Below, in pieces: positions 1 to 7,411 of a DNA stretch of 7,411 bases. Position 1 is the first letter of the stretch, and each line of letters opens with the position of its first letter. Where the stretch lies: assembly GCA_020350085.1 (NCBI GenBank), contig CP070706.1:3014422-3021832 (forward strand), written 5' to 3'. The notes beneath the pieces were generated by a model, which was not told where the DNA came from, made no database searches, and was given only the letters and a program-made list of their open reading frames with translations. The translations under genes and the position numbers were made by a program. This stretch comes from Acidobacteriota bacterium (GTDB taxonomy: Bacteria > Acidobacteriota > Polarisedimenticolia > J045).

Positions 1-851
1 CGATGCCTCAGACGCGCGAGCACATTTTGCTGGCGCGTCAGGTGGGTGTGCCGGCGATTGTGGTGTGTTTGAACAAGGTGGACATGGTGGACGATCCGGA
101 GCTTTTGGACTTGGTGGAGCTGGAGGTGCGCGAGTTGCTCAGTTCGTACCAGTTCCCTGGGGACGAGATTCCGATCGTGCGGATGTCGGCGCTCAAGGCG
201 ATGGAAGGTGACGAGGAAGCTCAGAAGGACATTTTGGAACTGATGAAGGCGGTGGACGATTACATTCCGCAGCCGCAGCGTCCGATGGACAAGCCGTTTT
301 TGATGCCGATCGAGGACGTGTTCACGATCACGGGTCGTGGGACGGTGGTGACGGGCCGTATCGAGCAGGGGATGGTCAAGACGGGCGAGGAGGTCGAGAT
401 CGTCGGTCTTCGTCCGACGATGAAGAAGACGGTCACGGGTGTGGAGATGTTCCGCAAGATTCTCGACGAGGGTCAGGCGGGCGACAACGTGGGTTTGTTG
501 CTGCGCGGCACGGAGCGCAAGGACGTCGAGCGCGGCCAGGTGTGTGCGAAGCCGGGTTCGATCACGCCGCACATGAAGTTTCGCGGCGAAATTTACGTAT
601 TGACGAAGGAAGAGGGTGGTCGTCACACGCCGTTTTTCACTGGCTACCGGCCTCAGTTTTACTTTCGGACGACGGACGTGACCGGAGTGGTGAGCCTGCC
701 CGAAGGGCGCGAGATGGTGATGCCGGGCGATCGTCTGGAGGTCGAGGGGAGCTTGACCAAGCCGATCGCGATGGACCGCGGCCTGCGTTTCGCGATTCGC
801 GAGGGCGGGCGCACGGTCGGTGCAGGCACCGTGACCGACATTCTCGAATGA
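1..851 (+). CDS. tuf: Elongation factor Tu, 3' part (N-terminus outside window)
   Basis: EF-Tu is the GTPase that delivers aminoacyl-tRNA to the ribosomal A site. The window opens inside its G domain: the first two bases finish a Pro codon, followed by MPQTREHILLARQ, the segment after the G3 region. About 112 N-terminal residues, including the P-loop and switch regions, lie upstream. Visible are the G4 motif NKVDM (fragment residues 24-28), G5-like SALKA (62-66), domain 2 starting near KPFLMPIEDVFTITGRGTVV (97-116), and domain 3 with GRHTPFF and TGYRPQFYFRTTDVTG. It ends normally in TGA at 849-851. rpmG follows after 14 bases, so the two are probably cotranscribed. The first half has unusual synonymous codon use: all 13 Val codons before base 375 are GTG, and TTG is the commonest Leu codon. 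Identification is essentially certain; whether this is the only tuf copy cannot be told. Confidence 0.98.
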   Translation, partial: MPQTREHILLARQVGVPAIVVCLNKVDMVDDPELLDLVELEVRELLSSYQFPGDEIPIVRMSALKAMEGDEEAQKDILELMKAVDDYIPQPQRPMDKPFLMPIEDVFTITGRGTVVTGRIEQGMVKTGEEVEIVGLRPTMKKTVTGVEMFRKILDEGQAGDNVGLLLRGTERKDVERGQVCAKPGSITPHMKFRGEIYVLTKEEGGRHTPFFTGYRPQFYFRTTDVTGVVSLPEGREMVMPGDRLEVEGSLTKPIAMDRGLRFAIREGGRTVGAGTVTDILE

Positions 852-865
852 TCGAGGGCTGAACG

Positions 866-1015
866 ATGCGCGAGAACGTGTTGCTCGCTTGCGGCGATTG
901 CAAGCGTCGCAACTACACGACGACCAGAAACAAGAAGCTCAAGACGGACCGGTACGAGCTGCGCAAGTACTGCCGTTTTTGCCGCAAGCACACCGAGCAT
1001 CGTGAAACCCGCTGA
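866..1015 (+). CDS. rpmG: 50S ribosomal protein L33, zinc-binding (C+) form
   Basis: This is a 49-residue basic protein of the large ribosomal subunit. It starts MRENVLLACGDCKRRNYTTT and contains two CxxC pairs, C9/C12 and C36/C39, the four-Cys zinc-binding form of L33 as opposed to the Cys-free form. Length and the RNKK...YELRKYCRFCRKHT pattern fit the family. The ATG at 866 is preceded by GAGGG at 854-858 with a 7-base spacer, which supports this start. It lies 14 bases after tuf and 80 bases before tRNA-Trp, a common bacterial arrangement. The gene is very short but the motif match is unambiguous. A cell with this form may also carry a C- paralogue used under zinc limitation, but none is visible here. 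Confidence 0.95.
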   Translation: MRENVLLACGDCKRRNYTTTRNKKLKTDRYELRKYCRFCRKHTEHRETR

Positions 1016-1095
1016 TGACCGCCTGTGGCGGCGTATGGCGAGTGGAAGACCAGCGAAAGTGCGCGGACAGCGTACACAGCGTGGCGAGGGCACAC

Positions 1096-1171
1096 AGGGC
1101 AGTAGCTCAATTGGCAGAGCAACGGTCTCCAAAACCGTAGGTTGGGGGTTCGAGTCCCTCCTGCCCTGCCA
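1096..1171 (+). tRNA. tRNA-Trp (anticodon CCA), CCA end encoded
   Basis: The 76-base sequence folds into a complete cloverleaf. The acceptor stem is AGGGCAG (1096-1102) with CTGCCCT (1161-1167); the D stem is GCTC/GAGC; the anticodon stem is ACGGT/ACCGT around loop CTCCAAA, giving anticodon CCA at 1129-1131. The variable region is five bases. The T stem is GGGGG/CCCTC with one G-U pair around loop TTCGAGT. The discriminator is G1168 and the CCA tail (1169-1171) is encoded in the DNA. A1-U72 and G73 agree with bacterial tRNA-Trp identity. It sits between rpmG and secE, so it is probably cut from a polycistronic transcript unless an unseen promoter lies in 1016-1095. Confidence 0.97.
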
Positions 1172-1188
1172 AGACGCGGATGAGCGCA

Positions 1189-1209
1189 AGCCGTCGCCAC
1201 GGGGCGGCT
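1189..1209 (+). other. Short hairpin between tRNA-Trp and secE
   Basis: AGCCGTC (1189-1195) can pair with GGCGGCT (1203-1209), giving 7 bp with one G-U pair and a 7-base loop. It lies 18 bases after the tRNA 3' end and just before the secE ribosome binding site. It could mark a processing boundary or shape secE initiation, but in GC-rich sequence a stem this size may be chance. There is no T-run, so it is not an intrinsic terminator. Confidence 0.3.
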
Positions 1210-1213
1210 GATC

Positions 1214-1218
1214 GGAGG
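1214..1218 (+). promoter_or_regulatory. Ribosome binding site fixing the GTG start of secE
   Basis: GGAGG ends 5 bases before GTG at 1224. The next in-frame start, ATG at 1236, is 17 bases from this site, which is too far for good initiation. This favours the GTG codon, so SecE has 67 residues. Confidence 0.75.
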
Positions 1219-1223
1219 CGGAA

Positions 1224-1427
1224 GTGAACGCGGTGATGCGATTCCAAGGCTTCCTTCAAGATGTGTGGAAGGAGCTCAAGCGCACCTCGTGGCCCTCGCG
1301 CCGGGAGGTCTACGGCACGACCCTCGTGGTCGTCGTCGTCACGGGCATCATCGCCGCCTACCTCGGCATCGTGGACCTGATTTTGGCGCGGCTGCAGGCG
1401 CTGGTGTTGTTCGGCTCCGGATCTTGA
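1224..1427 (+). CDS. secE: Preprotein translocase subunit SecE
   Basis: SecE is the small essential subunit that clamps SecY in the inner-membrane SecYEG protein-export channel. The 67-residue product shows the standard single-span bacterial form: a short amphipathic N-terminal helix (residues 5-20), the signature WKELKRTSWPSRREV (15-29), then one hydrophobic membrane segment (about 32-54) and a short tail. The GTG start is chosen because GGAGG at 1214-1218 is well spaced from it. It lies 52 bases after tRNA-Trp and 17 bases before nusG, the near-universal secE-nusG pairing, so the two are almost certainly cotranscribed. Nothing is odd apart from the GTG start; gamma-proteobacterial SecE has three spans, which this lacks. 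Confidence 0.97.
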   Translation: MNAVMRFQGFLQDVWKELKRTSWPSRREVYGTTLVVVVVTGIIAAYLGIVDLILARLQALVLFGSGS

Positions 1428-1444
1428 GCACGCGAGGCGTGACC

Positions 1445-2287
1445 ATGGCTGACACGGAAAAAGACCGGCAGCTCGATAGCGACGAGGCTCAGACCGCGGA
1501 GGCCGGCTCGCGTCCTGGTCCGACTCCAACGGTGGCGACCTCGGAAGAGCCGGCGGGCAAGCCCGAGCCGGGGAGCGCCGAGCCCTCCGCCCCCGACGTG
1601 CCGTCCGAGGCATCCGGCGACCAGCCCGCCGGCCGGCCCGACGAGCGTGTCGACGAGCCGGCGGACGTCCAGGCGACCGCGGCCGGCGAGCCCGCTGCCG
1701 AGGAGCCGCCAACCGCCGATCAAGCTCCGGAGCAGGAGGCCGCCGCCGAGGACGACCGCAAGCAGTGGTACATCATCCACACCTACAGCGGCTTCGAGAA
1801 CAAGGTCGCCCAGTCGCTGCGCCAGCGCGCGGACGCCTACGGTATGGGCGACAAGATCGGCGAGATCCTCGTGCCGACCGAGGATGTGGCCGAGATTCGT
1901 GACGGAAAAAAGGTCGTCACCAAAAAGAAGTTCTTCCCCGGCTACGTGCTCGTGCACATGGAGATGTCGGACGAAGCGTGGCACGCCGTACGCAGCACGC
2001 CCAAGTGCACGGGCTTCGTCGGCGGCGGGCAGCGGCCGATGCCGATGACCCAAGAAGAAGTCGACCGCATCATCAAACAGGTGCACGTCACGAAGGAGAA
2101 GCCGAAGCCGAAGTTCGACTATCGCGTCGGTGAGACAGTGAAGATCATGGAAGGCCCGTTCAGCAACTTCACGGGAGTGGTCGAGGAGGTCAACGAAGAT
2201 CGCGCCACGCTCAAGGTGATGGTCAGCATCTTCGGGCGCGCCACGCCCGTCGAACTGGAATTCCACCAGGTGAAGCGCCCTGAATGA
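1445..2287 (+). CDS. nusG: Transcription elongation/termination factor NusG with long acidic N-terminal extension
   Basis: NusG binds RNA polymerase across the cleft, modulates pausing and, in many bacteria, links it to Rho or the leading ribosome. The product is 280 residues, about 100 longer than E. coli NusG. Residues 1-105 are low complexity: 28 acidic against 7 basic residues, 21 Ala, 16 Pro and no aromatics, so probably disordered. The NGN domain begins at KQWYIIHTYSGFENK (106-120) and contains the KKFFPGYVLVHM region; the KOW domain follows with VGETVKIMEGPFSNFTGVV and the end VELEFHQVKRPE. ATG 1445 follows GAGG (1434-1437) at 7 bases. A GTG six bases upstream is in frame but too close to that site. 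The same frame is open to 1265, but that would overlap secE. Core identification is certain; the role of the extension is unknown. Confidence 0.97.
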   Translation: MADTEKDRQLDSDEAQTAEAGSRPGPTPTVATSEEPAGKPEPGSAEPSAPDVPSEASGDQPAGRPDERVDEPADVQATAAGEPAAEEPPTADQAPEQEAAAEDDRKQWYIIHTYSGFENKVAQSLRQRADAYGMGDKIGEILVPTEDVAEIRDGKKVVTKKKFFPGYVLVHMEMSDEAWHAVRSTPKCTGFVGGGQRPMPMTQEEVDRIIKQVHVTKEKPKPKFDYRVGETVKIMEGPFSNFTGVVEEVNEDRATLKVMVSIFGRATPVELEFHQVKRPE

Positions 2288-2300
2288 CGAACGATGCCTT

Positions 2301-2326
2301 GCGGGCGGGGCGCGAGCCCCGGCCGC
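2301..2326 (+). promoter_or_regulatory. GC-rich hairpin in the nusG-rplK gap; candidate L1 autoregulatory leader
   Basis: GCGGGCGGGGC (2301-2311) pairs with GCCCCGGCCGC (2316-2326), 10 of 11 positions matching with one G-G mismatch, closed by a GCGA (GNRA) tetraloop. Below it, TGC (2295-2297) can pair with GCA (2332-2334), leaving an asymmetric internal loop of CTT against TGTGA. The rplK Shine-Dalgarno (GAGGT, 2336-2340) follows directly. In E. coli, L1 represses the rplK-rplA mRNA by binding a structured site ahead of rplK, so position and shape make this a candidate. I cannot show that the L1-recognition bases are present. There is no T-run, so an intrinsic terminator is unlikely. Confidence 0.45.
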
Positions 2327-2349
2327 TGTGAGCACGAGGTTCCCATCCC

Positions 2350-2775
2350 ATGGCCAAGAAAGTAACCGCCGTCGTCAAGCTCCACTGCCCCGCGGGCAAG
2401 GCCACACCGGCTCCGCCCGTCGGCCCGGCGCTCGGTCAGCACGGCGTGAACATCATGGACTTCTGCAAGGCGTTCAACGCTCGAACGCAGGGTCAGGAGG
2501 GGATGATCATCCCAGCGGTGATCACCATCTACGCCGATCGCTCCTTCACCTTCATCACCAAGACGCCGCCAGCGTCGGTGCTGCTGCTCAAAGCGGCCAA
2601 GCTCGAGAAGGGTTCCGGAGAGCCGAATCGGAACAAGGTGGGCAAGGTCACGCGCGCGCAGGTCGAGGAGATCGCGAAACTCAAGAGCCCAGATCTGACG
2701 GCCGCGGACTTGGAAGCGGGCGTCAGGACGATCGCGGGAAGCGCTCGCAGCATGGGCATCGAGATCGTGGATTAG
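2350..2775 (+). CDS. rplK: 50S ribosomal protein L11
   Basis: L11 sits at the base of the ribosomal stalk on the GTPase-associated region of 23S rRNA and takes part in factor binding; in bacteria with RelA it also matters for the stringent response. The 141-residue product has the family's usual length. The N-terminal domain carries the Pro-rich PPVGPALGQHGVNIMDFCK segment (about 22-40), the thiostrepton-contact region. A short linker (KTPPAS, about 72-77) leads to the rRNA-binding C-terminal domain ending in TIAGSARSMGIEIVD. ATG 2350 follows GAGGT (2336-2340) at 9 bases. rplA follows 19 bases after the stop, so the two form the L11 operon. Nothing is missing or unusual. Confidence 0.98.
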   Translation: MAKKVTAVVKLHCPAGKATPAPPVGPALGQHGVNIMDFCKAFNARTQGQEGMIIPAVITIYADRSFTFITKTPPASVLLLKAAKLEKGSGEPNRNKVGKVTRAQVEEIAKLKSPDLTAADLEAGVRTIAGSARSMGIEIVD

Positions 2776-2794
2776 CCCCGGAGGGCGGAGAACC

Positions 2795-3508
2795 ATGCCG
2801 AAGCACGGAAAGAAGTACAAGGCTACCCGCGAGACCGTCGAGCAGCGCCCTTACGGCGTTGACGAGGCGCTGGAGAAGCTCGCACAGATCGCCTGGGCCG
2901 GTTTCGACGAGACCGTCGAGATCGCGTTGCTGCTCGGCGTCGACCCGCGGCATGCCGACCAGATGGTTCGCGGCACCGTCGTGCTGCCACACGGAACGGG
3001 CCGTTCCAAGCGCGTGCTGGCGATCGCGGGCGGCGAGAAGTACAAGGAAGCCGAGCAGGCCGGCGCGGATGTCGTCATGACCGGGCCGGAGGCCGTCGAG
3101 AAGATCTCGGCGGGCTTTCTCGAGTTCGACGCCGTGGTCGCGACGCCGGACGTCATGCGCGACATCGGCCGGCTGGGCAAGGTCCTCGGGCCGCGCGGGC
3201 TGATGCCCAACCCGAAGACCGGCACGGTGACGATGGACATCGCGCGGGCCGTCGAGGAGATCAAGGCCGGAAAGGTCGAGTTCCGCGTCAACAAGACCTC
3301 GATCGTTCACGGCGTGCTGGGCAAGAAGTCGTTCACGTCGGATCAGCTGCGAGACAACTTCCGCGCGTTCGTGGGCGCCATCCAGCGCGCGAAGCCGGCG
3401 GCCGCAAAGGGCCGCTACATCAAGTCGGTTCACGTCGGAACGACGATGAGCCCGAGCCTCGAGATCGAGCTGGGCGATCTCGAGCGCGCACAGGCCGAGC
3501 AGAGCTGA
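2795..3508 (+). CDS. rplA: 50S ribosomal protein L1
   Basis: L1 forms the mobile L1 arm of the large subunit, which helps release E-site tRNA, and in many bacteria it represses its own operon by binding the mRNA leader. The 237-residue product is the normal length. The signature KVLGPRGLMPNPKTGTV is at about residues 129-145, in the inserted domain II; the N-terminal part of domain I (GVDEALEKL...FDETVEIALLLGVDPR) and the C-terminal part (HGVLGKKSF...SVHVGTTMSPSLEIEL) flank it. ATG 2795 is preceded by GGAGG at 2780-2784 and GGAG at 2787-2790. It is 19 bases from rplK and only 22 bases from rplJ. That short gap means any L10-type leader would have to overlap the end of this gene. Confidence 0.98.
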   Translation: MPKHGKKYKATRETVEQRPYGVDEALEKLAQIAWAGFDETVEIALLLGVDPRHADQMVRGTVVLPHGTGRSKRVLAIAGGEKYKEAEQAGADVVMTGPEAVEKISAGFLEFDAVVATPDVMRDIGRLGKVLGPRGLMPNPKTGTVTMDIARAVEEIKAGKVEFRVNKTSIVHGVLGKKSFTSDQLRDNFRAFVGAIQRAKPAAAKGRYIKSVHVGTTMSPSLEIELGDLERAQAEQS

Positions 3509-3530
3509 GCCGCCGGACAGGAGCGGGCCG

Positions 3531-4055
3531 ATGCCGAGAACGAGACAGCAGAAAGAAGCCGAGGTGCAAGTGATCCGCGAGATGTTCGAGCGGGCCAACA
3601 GCCTGTACCTCGTCAACCTGCACGGACTGTCGACGAACGAGATTAACCTGCTGCGTGCCGCACTTCGCGAGCACGGAGCGCGCGTGCGCGTCGTCAAGAA
3701 TCGGCTGGCCAAGCGCGCTACCGAGGGCATCGCCGCGGAAAAGCTCGTCGAGCAGTTCGTCGGGCCGACCGCGGTCGTCAGCCATCCCGATGAACCGGTT
3801 TCGACGGCAAAGCAGCTGGTCGCCTTCGCCAAGGACCATCCGGCATTCGAGATCAGGGCCGGGCTCGTCGACAACCTGGAGGCCGTGGACAGTGCGGGGG
3901 TCAAGACCGTCGCCGAGCTGCCCAGCGTCGACGAGGTCCGTGCCACGTTGCTCTCGCTGATCAACACCCCGGCGACGCAGCTCGCGCGGCTGCTGCAAAC
4001 GCCCGCCGCGCAACTCGCGACCGTGCTCGAGCGGAAATCCGAAGAAACCGTGTAG
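3531..4055 (+). CDS. rplJ: 50S ribosomal protein L10 (stalk base)
   Basis: L10 anchors L7/L12 dimers to the ribosome and with L11 forms the stalk base that recruits EF-Tu, EF-G and IF2. The product is 174 residues, about ten longer than E. coli L10. The N-terminal rRNA-binding domain shows REMFERANSLYLVNLHGLS and the RVVKNRLAKRA segment (E. coli MRVVRNTLLRRA). The C-terminal helix consists of three 11-residue units, 135-145, 146-156 and 157-167; the last two are TPATQLARLLQ and TPAAQLATVLE. This suggests three L12-dimer sites rather than two. ATG 3531 follows AGGAG (3519-3523) at 7 bases. Only 22 bases separate it from rplA. The TAG stop abuts the palindrome at 4056-4075. Confidence 0.97.
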   Translation: MPRTRQQKEAEVQVIREMFERANSLYLVNLHGLSTNEINLLRAALREHGARVRVVKNRLAKRATEGIAAEKLVEQFVGPTAVVSHPDEPVSTAKQLVAFAKDHPAFEIRAGLVDNLEAVDSAGVKTVAELPSVDEVRATLLSLINTPATQLARLLQTPAAQLATVLERKSEETV

Positions 4056-4075
4056 GGACGGGGCTTGCCCCGTCC
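4056..4075 (+). repeat. Perfect GC-rich palindrome between rplJ and rplL
   Basis: GGACGGGGC (4056-4064) is exactly repeated in reverse complement as GCCCCGTCC (4067-4075), separated by TT. As RNA it would form an 8-bp stem with a CTTG loop. It begins on the base directly after the rplJ stop codon. No T-run follows, so it is not a classical terminator. It could be a dispersed REP-like palindrome inserted in the operon, a stabilising or pausing hairpin that tunes rplJ against rplL expression, or a processing site. Copy number in the genome would separate these. The palindrome is certain; its role is not. Confidence 0.6.
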
Positions 4076-4129
4076 GACCTTAGAACGAGCCAAAGACCGA
4101 ACAGACAAGACTCAGGGAGAAAACAGAAC

Positions 4130-4513
4130 ATGGCTGCAGATCTCAACCAGATCGCCGACTCGCTCAGCGATTTGACCGTCATGGAGGCTGCGAACCTCGT
4201 CAAGCTTCTCGAGGAGCGCTGGGGCGTGTCCGCCGCCGCGCCGGTGGCTGTGGCCGCCGCGGTGCCGGGCGCTGGCGCCGGCGCTGCCGCTGCCGAGGAA
4301 AAGGACGAGTTCGACGTCGTGCTGACGGCCGTTGGCGACAAGAAGATCAACGTGATCAAGGTCGTCCGCGAGCTGACCAGCCTCGGTCTCAAAGAGGCCA
4401 AGGAGCTGGTCGAGACCGCCCCCAAGCCGGTCAAGGAGGCGGTCAGCAAGCAGGAGGCCGAGGAAATCAAGAAGAAGTTCGAGGAGGTTGGCGCCCAGGT
4501 GGAGATCAAGTAG
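4130..4513 (+). CDS. rplL: 50S ribosomal protein L7/L12
   Basis: L7/L12 is the multicopy stalk protein whose C-terminal domains recruit and stimulate translational GTPases. The 127-residue product has the standard layout: an N-terminal dimerisation and L10-binding domain (residues 1-32, ending LLEERWGV), an Ala/Gly/Pro/Val hinge (33-55), and the C-terminal domain (56-127) with EFDVVLTAVGDKKINVIKVV and the factor-binding segment LGLKEAKELVETAPKPVKE. The start follows AGGGAGA (4114-4120) at 9 bases. It lies 74 bases after rplJ, with a palindrome in that gap, and 153 bases before rpoB. Because the ribosome needs several copies of L12 per L10, expression must exceed that of rplJ, usually through stronger translation. 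Confidence 0.98.
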   Translation: MAADLNQIADSLSDLTVMEAANLVKLLEERWGVSAAAPVAVAAAVPGAGAGAAAAEEKDEFDVVLTAVGDKKINVIKVVRELTSLGLKEAKELVETAPKPVKEAVSKQEAEEIKKKFEEVGAQVEIK

Positions 4514-4568
4514 CCCGGCGAGCAAGACTCCCGTTGAGGCCCGTGCCGCGCCGTCGAGGCAGCTATCG

Positions 4569-4597
4569 TCCCGAAGGCCTCCCAGAGGCTTTCGGGA
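4569..4597 (+). promoter_or_regulatory. Strong hairpin in the rplL-rpoB gap; candidate attenuator or RNase III site
   Basis: CCCGAAGGCCTC (4570-4581) pairs with GAGGCTTTCGGG (4585-4596): 12 bp with one G-U pair, closed by CCA, and T4569/A4597 adds a thirteenth pair. The bases after it (TCGGTGTG) are not a T-run, so complete intrinsic termination is unlikely. In E. coli the rplL-rpoBC junction holds a partial terminator and an RNase III processing site that reduce polymerase-subunit synthesis relative to ribosomal proteins. This hairpin is in the same place and is a good candidate for the same job, by position and structure only. Confidence 0.6.
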
Positions 4598-4634
4598 TCG
4601 GTGTGCTCACGCCGCGGTCGGGTCGAGCCGCACC

Positions 4635-4650
4635 CGTCAGTAACCTGACG
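4635..4650 (+). promoter_or_regulatory. Small perfect hairpin just upstream of the rpoB ribosome binding site
   Basis: CGTCAG (4635-4640) pairs perfectly with CTGACG (4645-4650) around a TAAC loop. It ends 5 bases before the rpoB Shine-Dalgarno GAGGT (4656-4660), so as RNA it would stand next to the ribosome landing site without covering it. It might insulate the site from upstream structure or act in control of rpoB translation. A 6-bp stem can arise by chance, so confidence is modest. Confidence 0.35.
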
Positions 4651-4666
4651 CAAACGAGGTAAGCCG

Positions 4667-7411
<2,745 letters not shown>

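Noticed and set aside
1019..1031. CCGCC-TGT-GGCGG hairpin after rpmG as a terminator
   Set aside because: Only 5 bp with no T-run, expected by chance in GC-rich DNA.
1002..1211. Plus-strand open frame of 69 codons running through the tRNA gene
   Set aside because: It overlaps the rpmG end and all of tRNA-Trp, and the translation is just the tRNA read as protein.
1265..1444. Upstream in-frame extension of nusG from GTG 1265
   Set aside because: It would overlap most of secE, has no ribosome binding site, and its extra residues are Gly/Arg/His-rich frame-shadow sequence. ATG 1445 has a well-spaced GAGG.
1358..2335. Open frame of 325 codons on the minus strand opposite secE and nusG
   Set aside because: It is the antisense shadow of nusG; composition is Arg/Leu/Gly/His rich and no family features are seen.
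2723..4108. Long open frame of 461 codons on the minus strand across rplA and rplJ
   Set aside because: It spans two well-defined plus-strand ribosomal protein genes and their gap, has low-complexity Ser/Arg/Ala composition and no recognisable domain.
4534..4567. Promoter-like TTGAGG plus GCTATC in the rplL-rpoB gap
   Set aside because: The -35 match is partial and the -10 match is poor. Without start-site mapping it cannot be supported.

Overview
The window is a GC-rich stretch of the conserved bacterial translation/transcription supercluster, with all genes on the + strand in the order tuf (3' part) - rpmG - tRNA-Trp - secE - nusG - rplK - rplA - rplJ - rplL - rpoB (5' part). Every product is identified by conserved motifs. 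No mobile element, CRISPR array, phage gene or foreign accessory module is visible, and no gap between genes exceeds about 155 bases. I did not find a new multi-gene system; the interest lies in clade-specific protein insertions and in structured intergenic RNA.

Organism: RpoB carries a net insertion of about 61 residues near its N-terminus with four Cys pairs (CxC and three CxxC), plus a second insertion of about 42 residues after the rifampicin region. From memory, acidobacterial RpoB proteins have a similar Cys-rich insert, so Acidobacteriota is my best guess, but this is inference and could not be checked. The tuf-rpmG-tRNA-Trp-secE-nusG order is widespread among bacteria and does not decide the phylum.

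Layout: bases 1-1015 hold the end of EF-Tu and a four-Cys ribosomal protein L33. Bases 1096-1171 encode tRNA-Trp with its CCA end. Bases 1224-2287 hold secE and nusG; NusG has a 105-residue acidic, Pro/Ala-rich N-terminal extension. Bases 2350-4513 hold L11, L1, L10 and L7/L12, the proteins of the ribosomal L1 arm and the factor-recruiting stalk. The nusG-rplK, rplJ-rplL and rplL-rpoB gaps each contain a strong hairpin; none has a downstream T-run, so they look like regulatory, processing or stalling elements rather than full intrinsic terminators. rpoB starts at 4667 and runs off the window after 915 codons.

Together the genes supply an elongation factor and the ribosomal stalk it docks on, a ribosomal protein, a tRNA, an essential Sec translocon subunit, a transcription elongation factor and the RNA polymerase beta subunit. 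Close spacing and shared strand suggest read-through across much of the window. I could not identify a convincing sigma-70-type promoter inside it.
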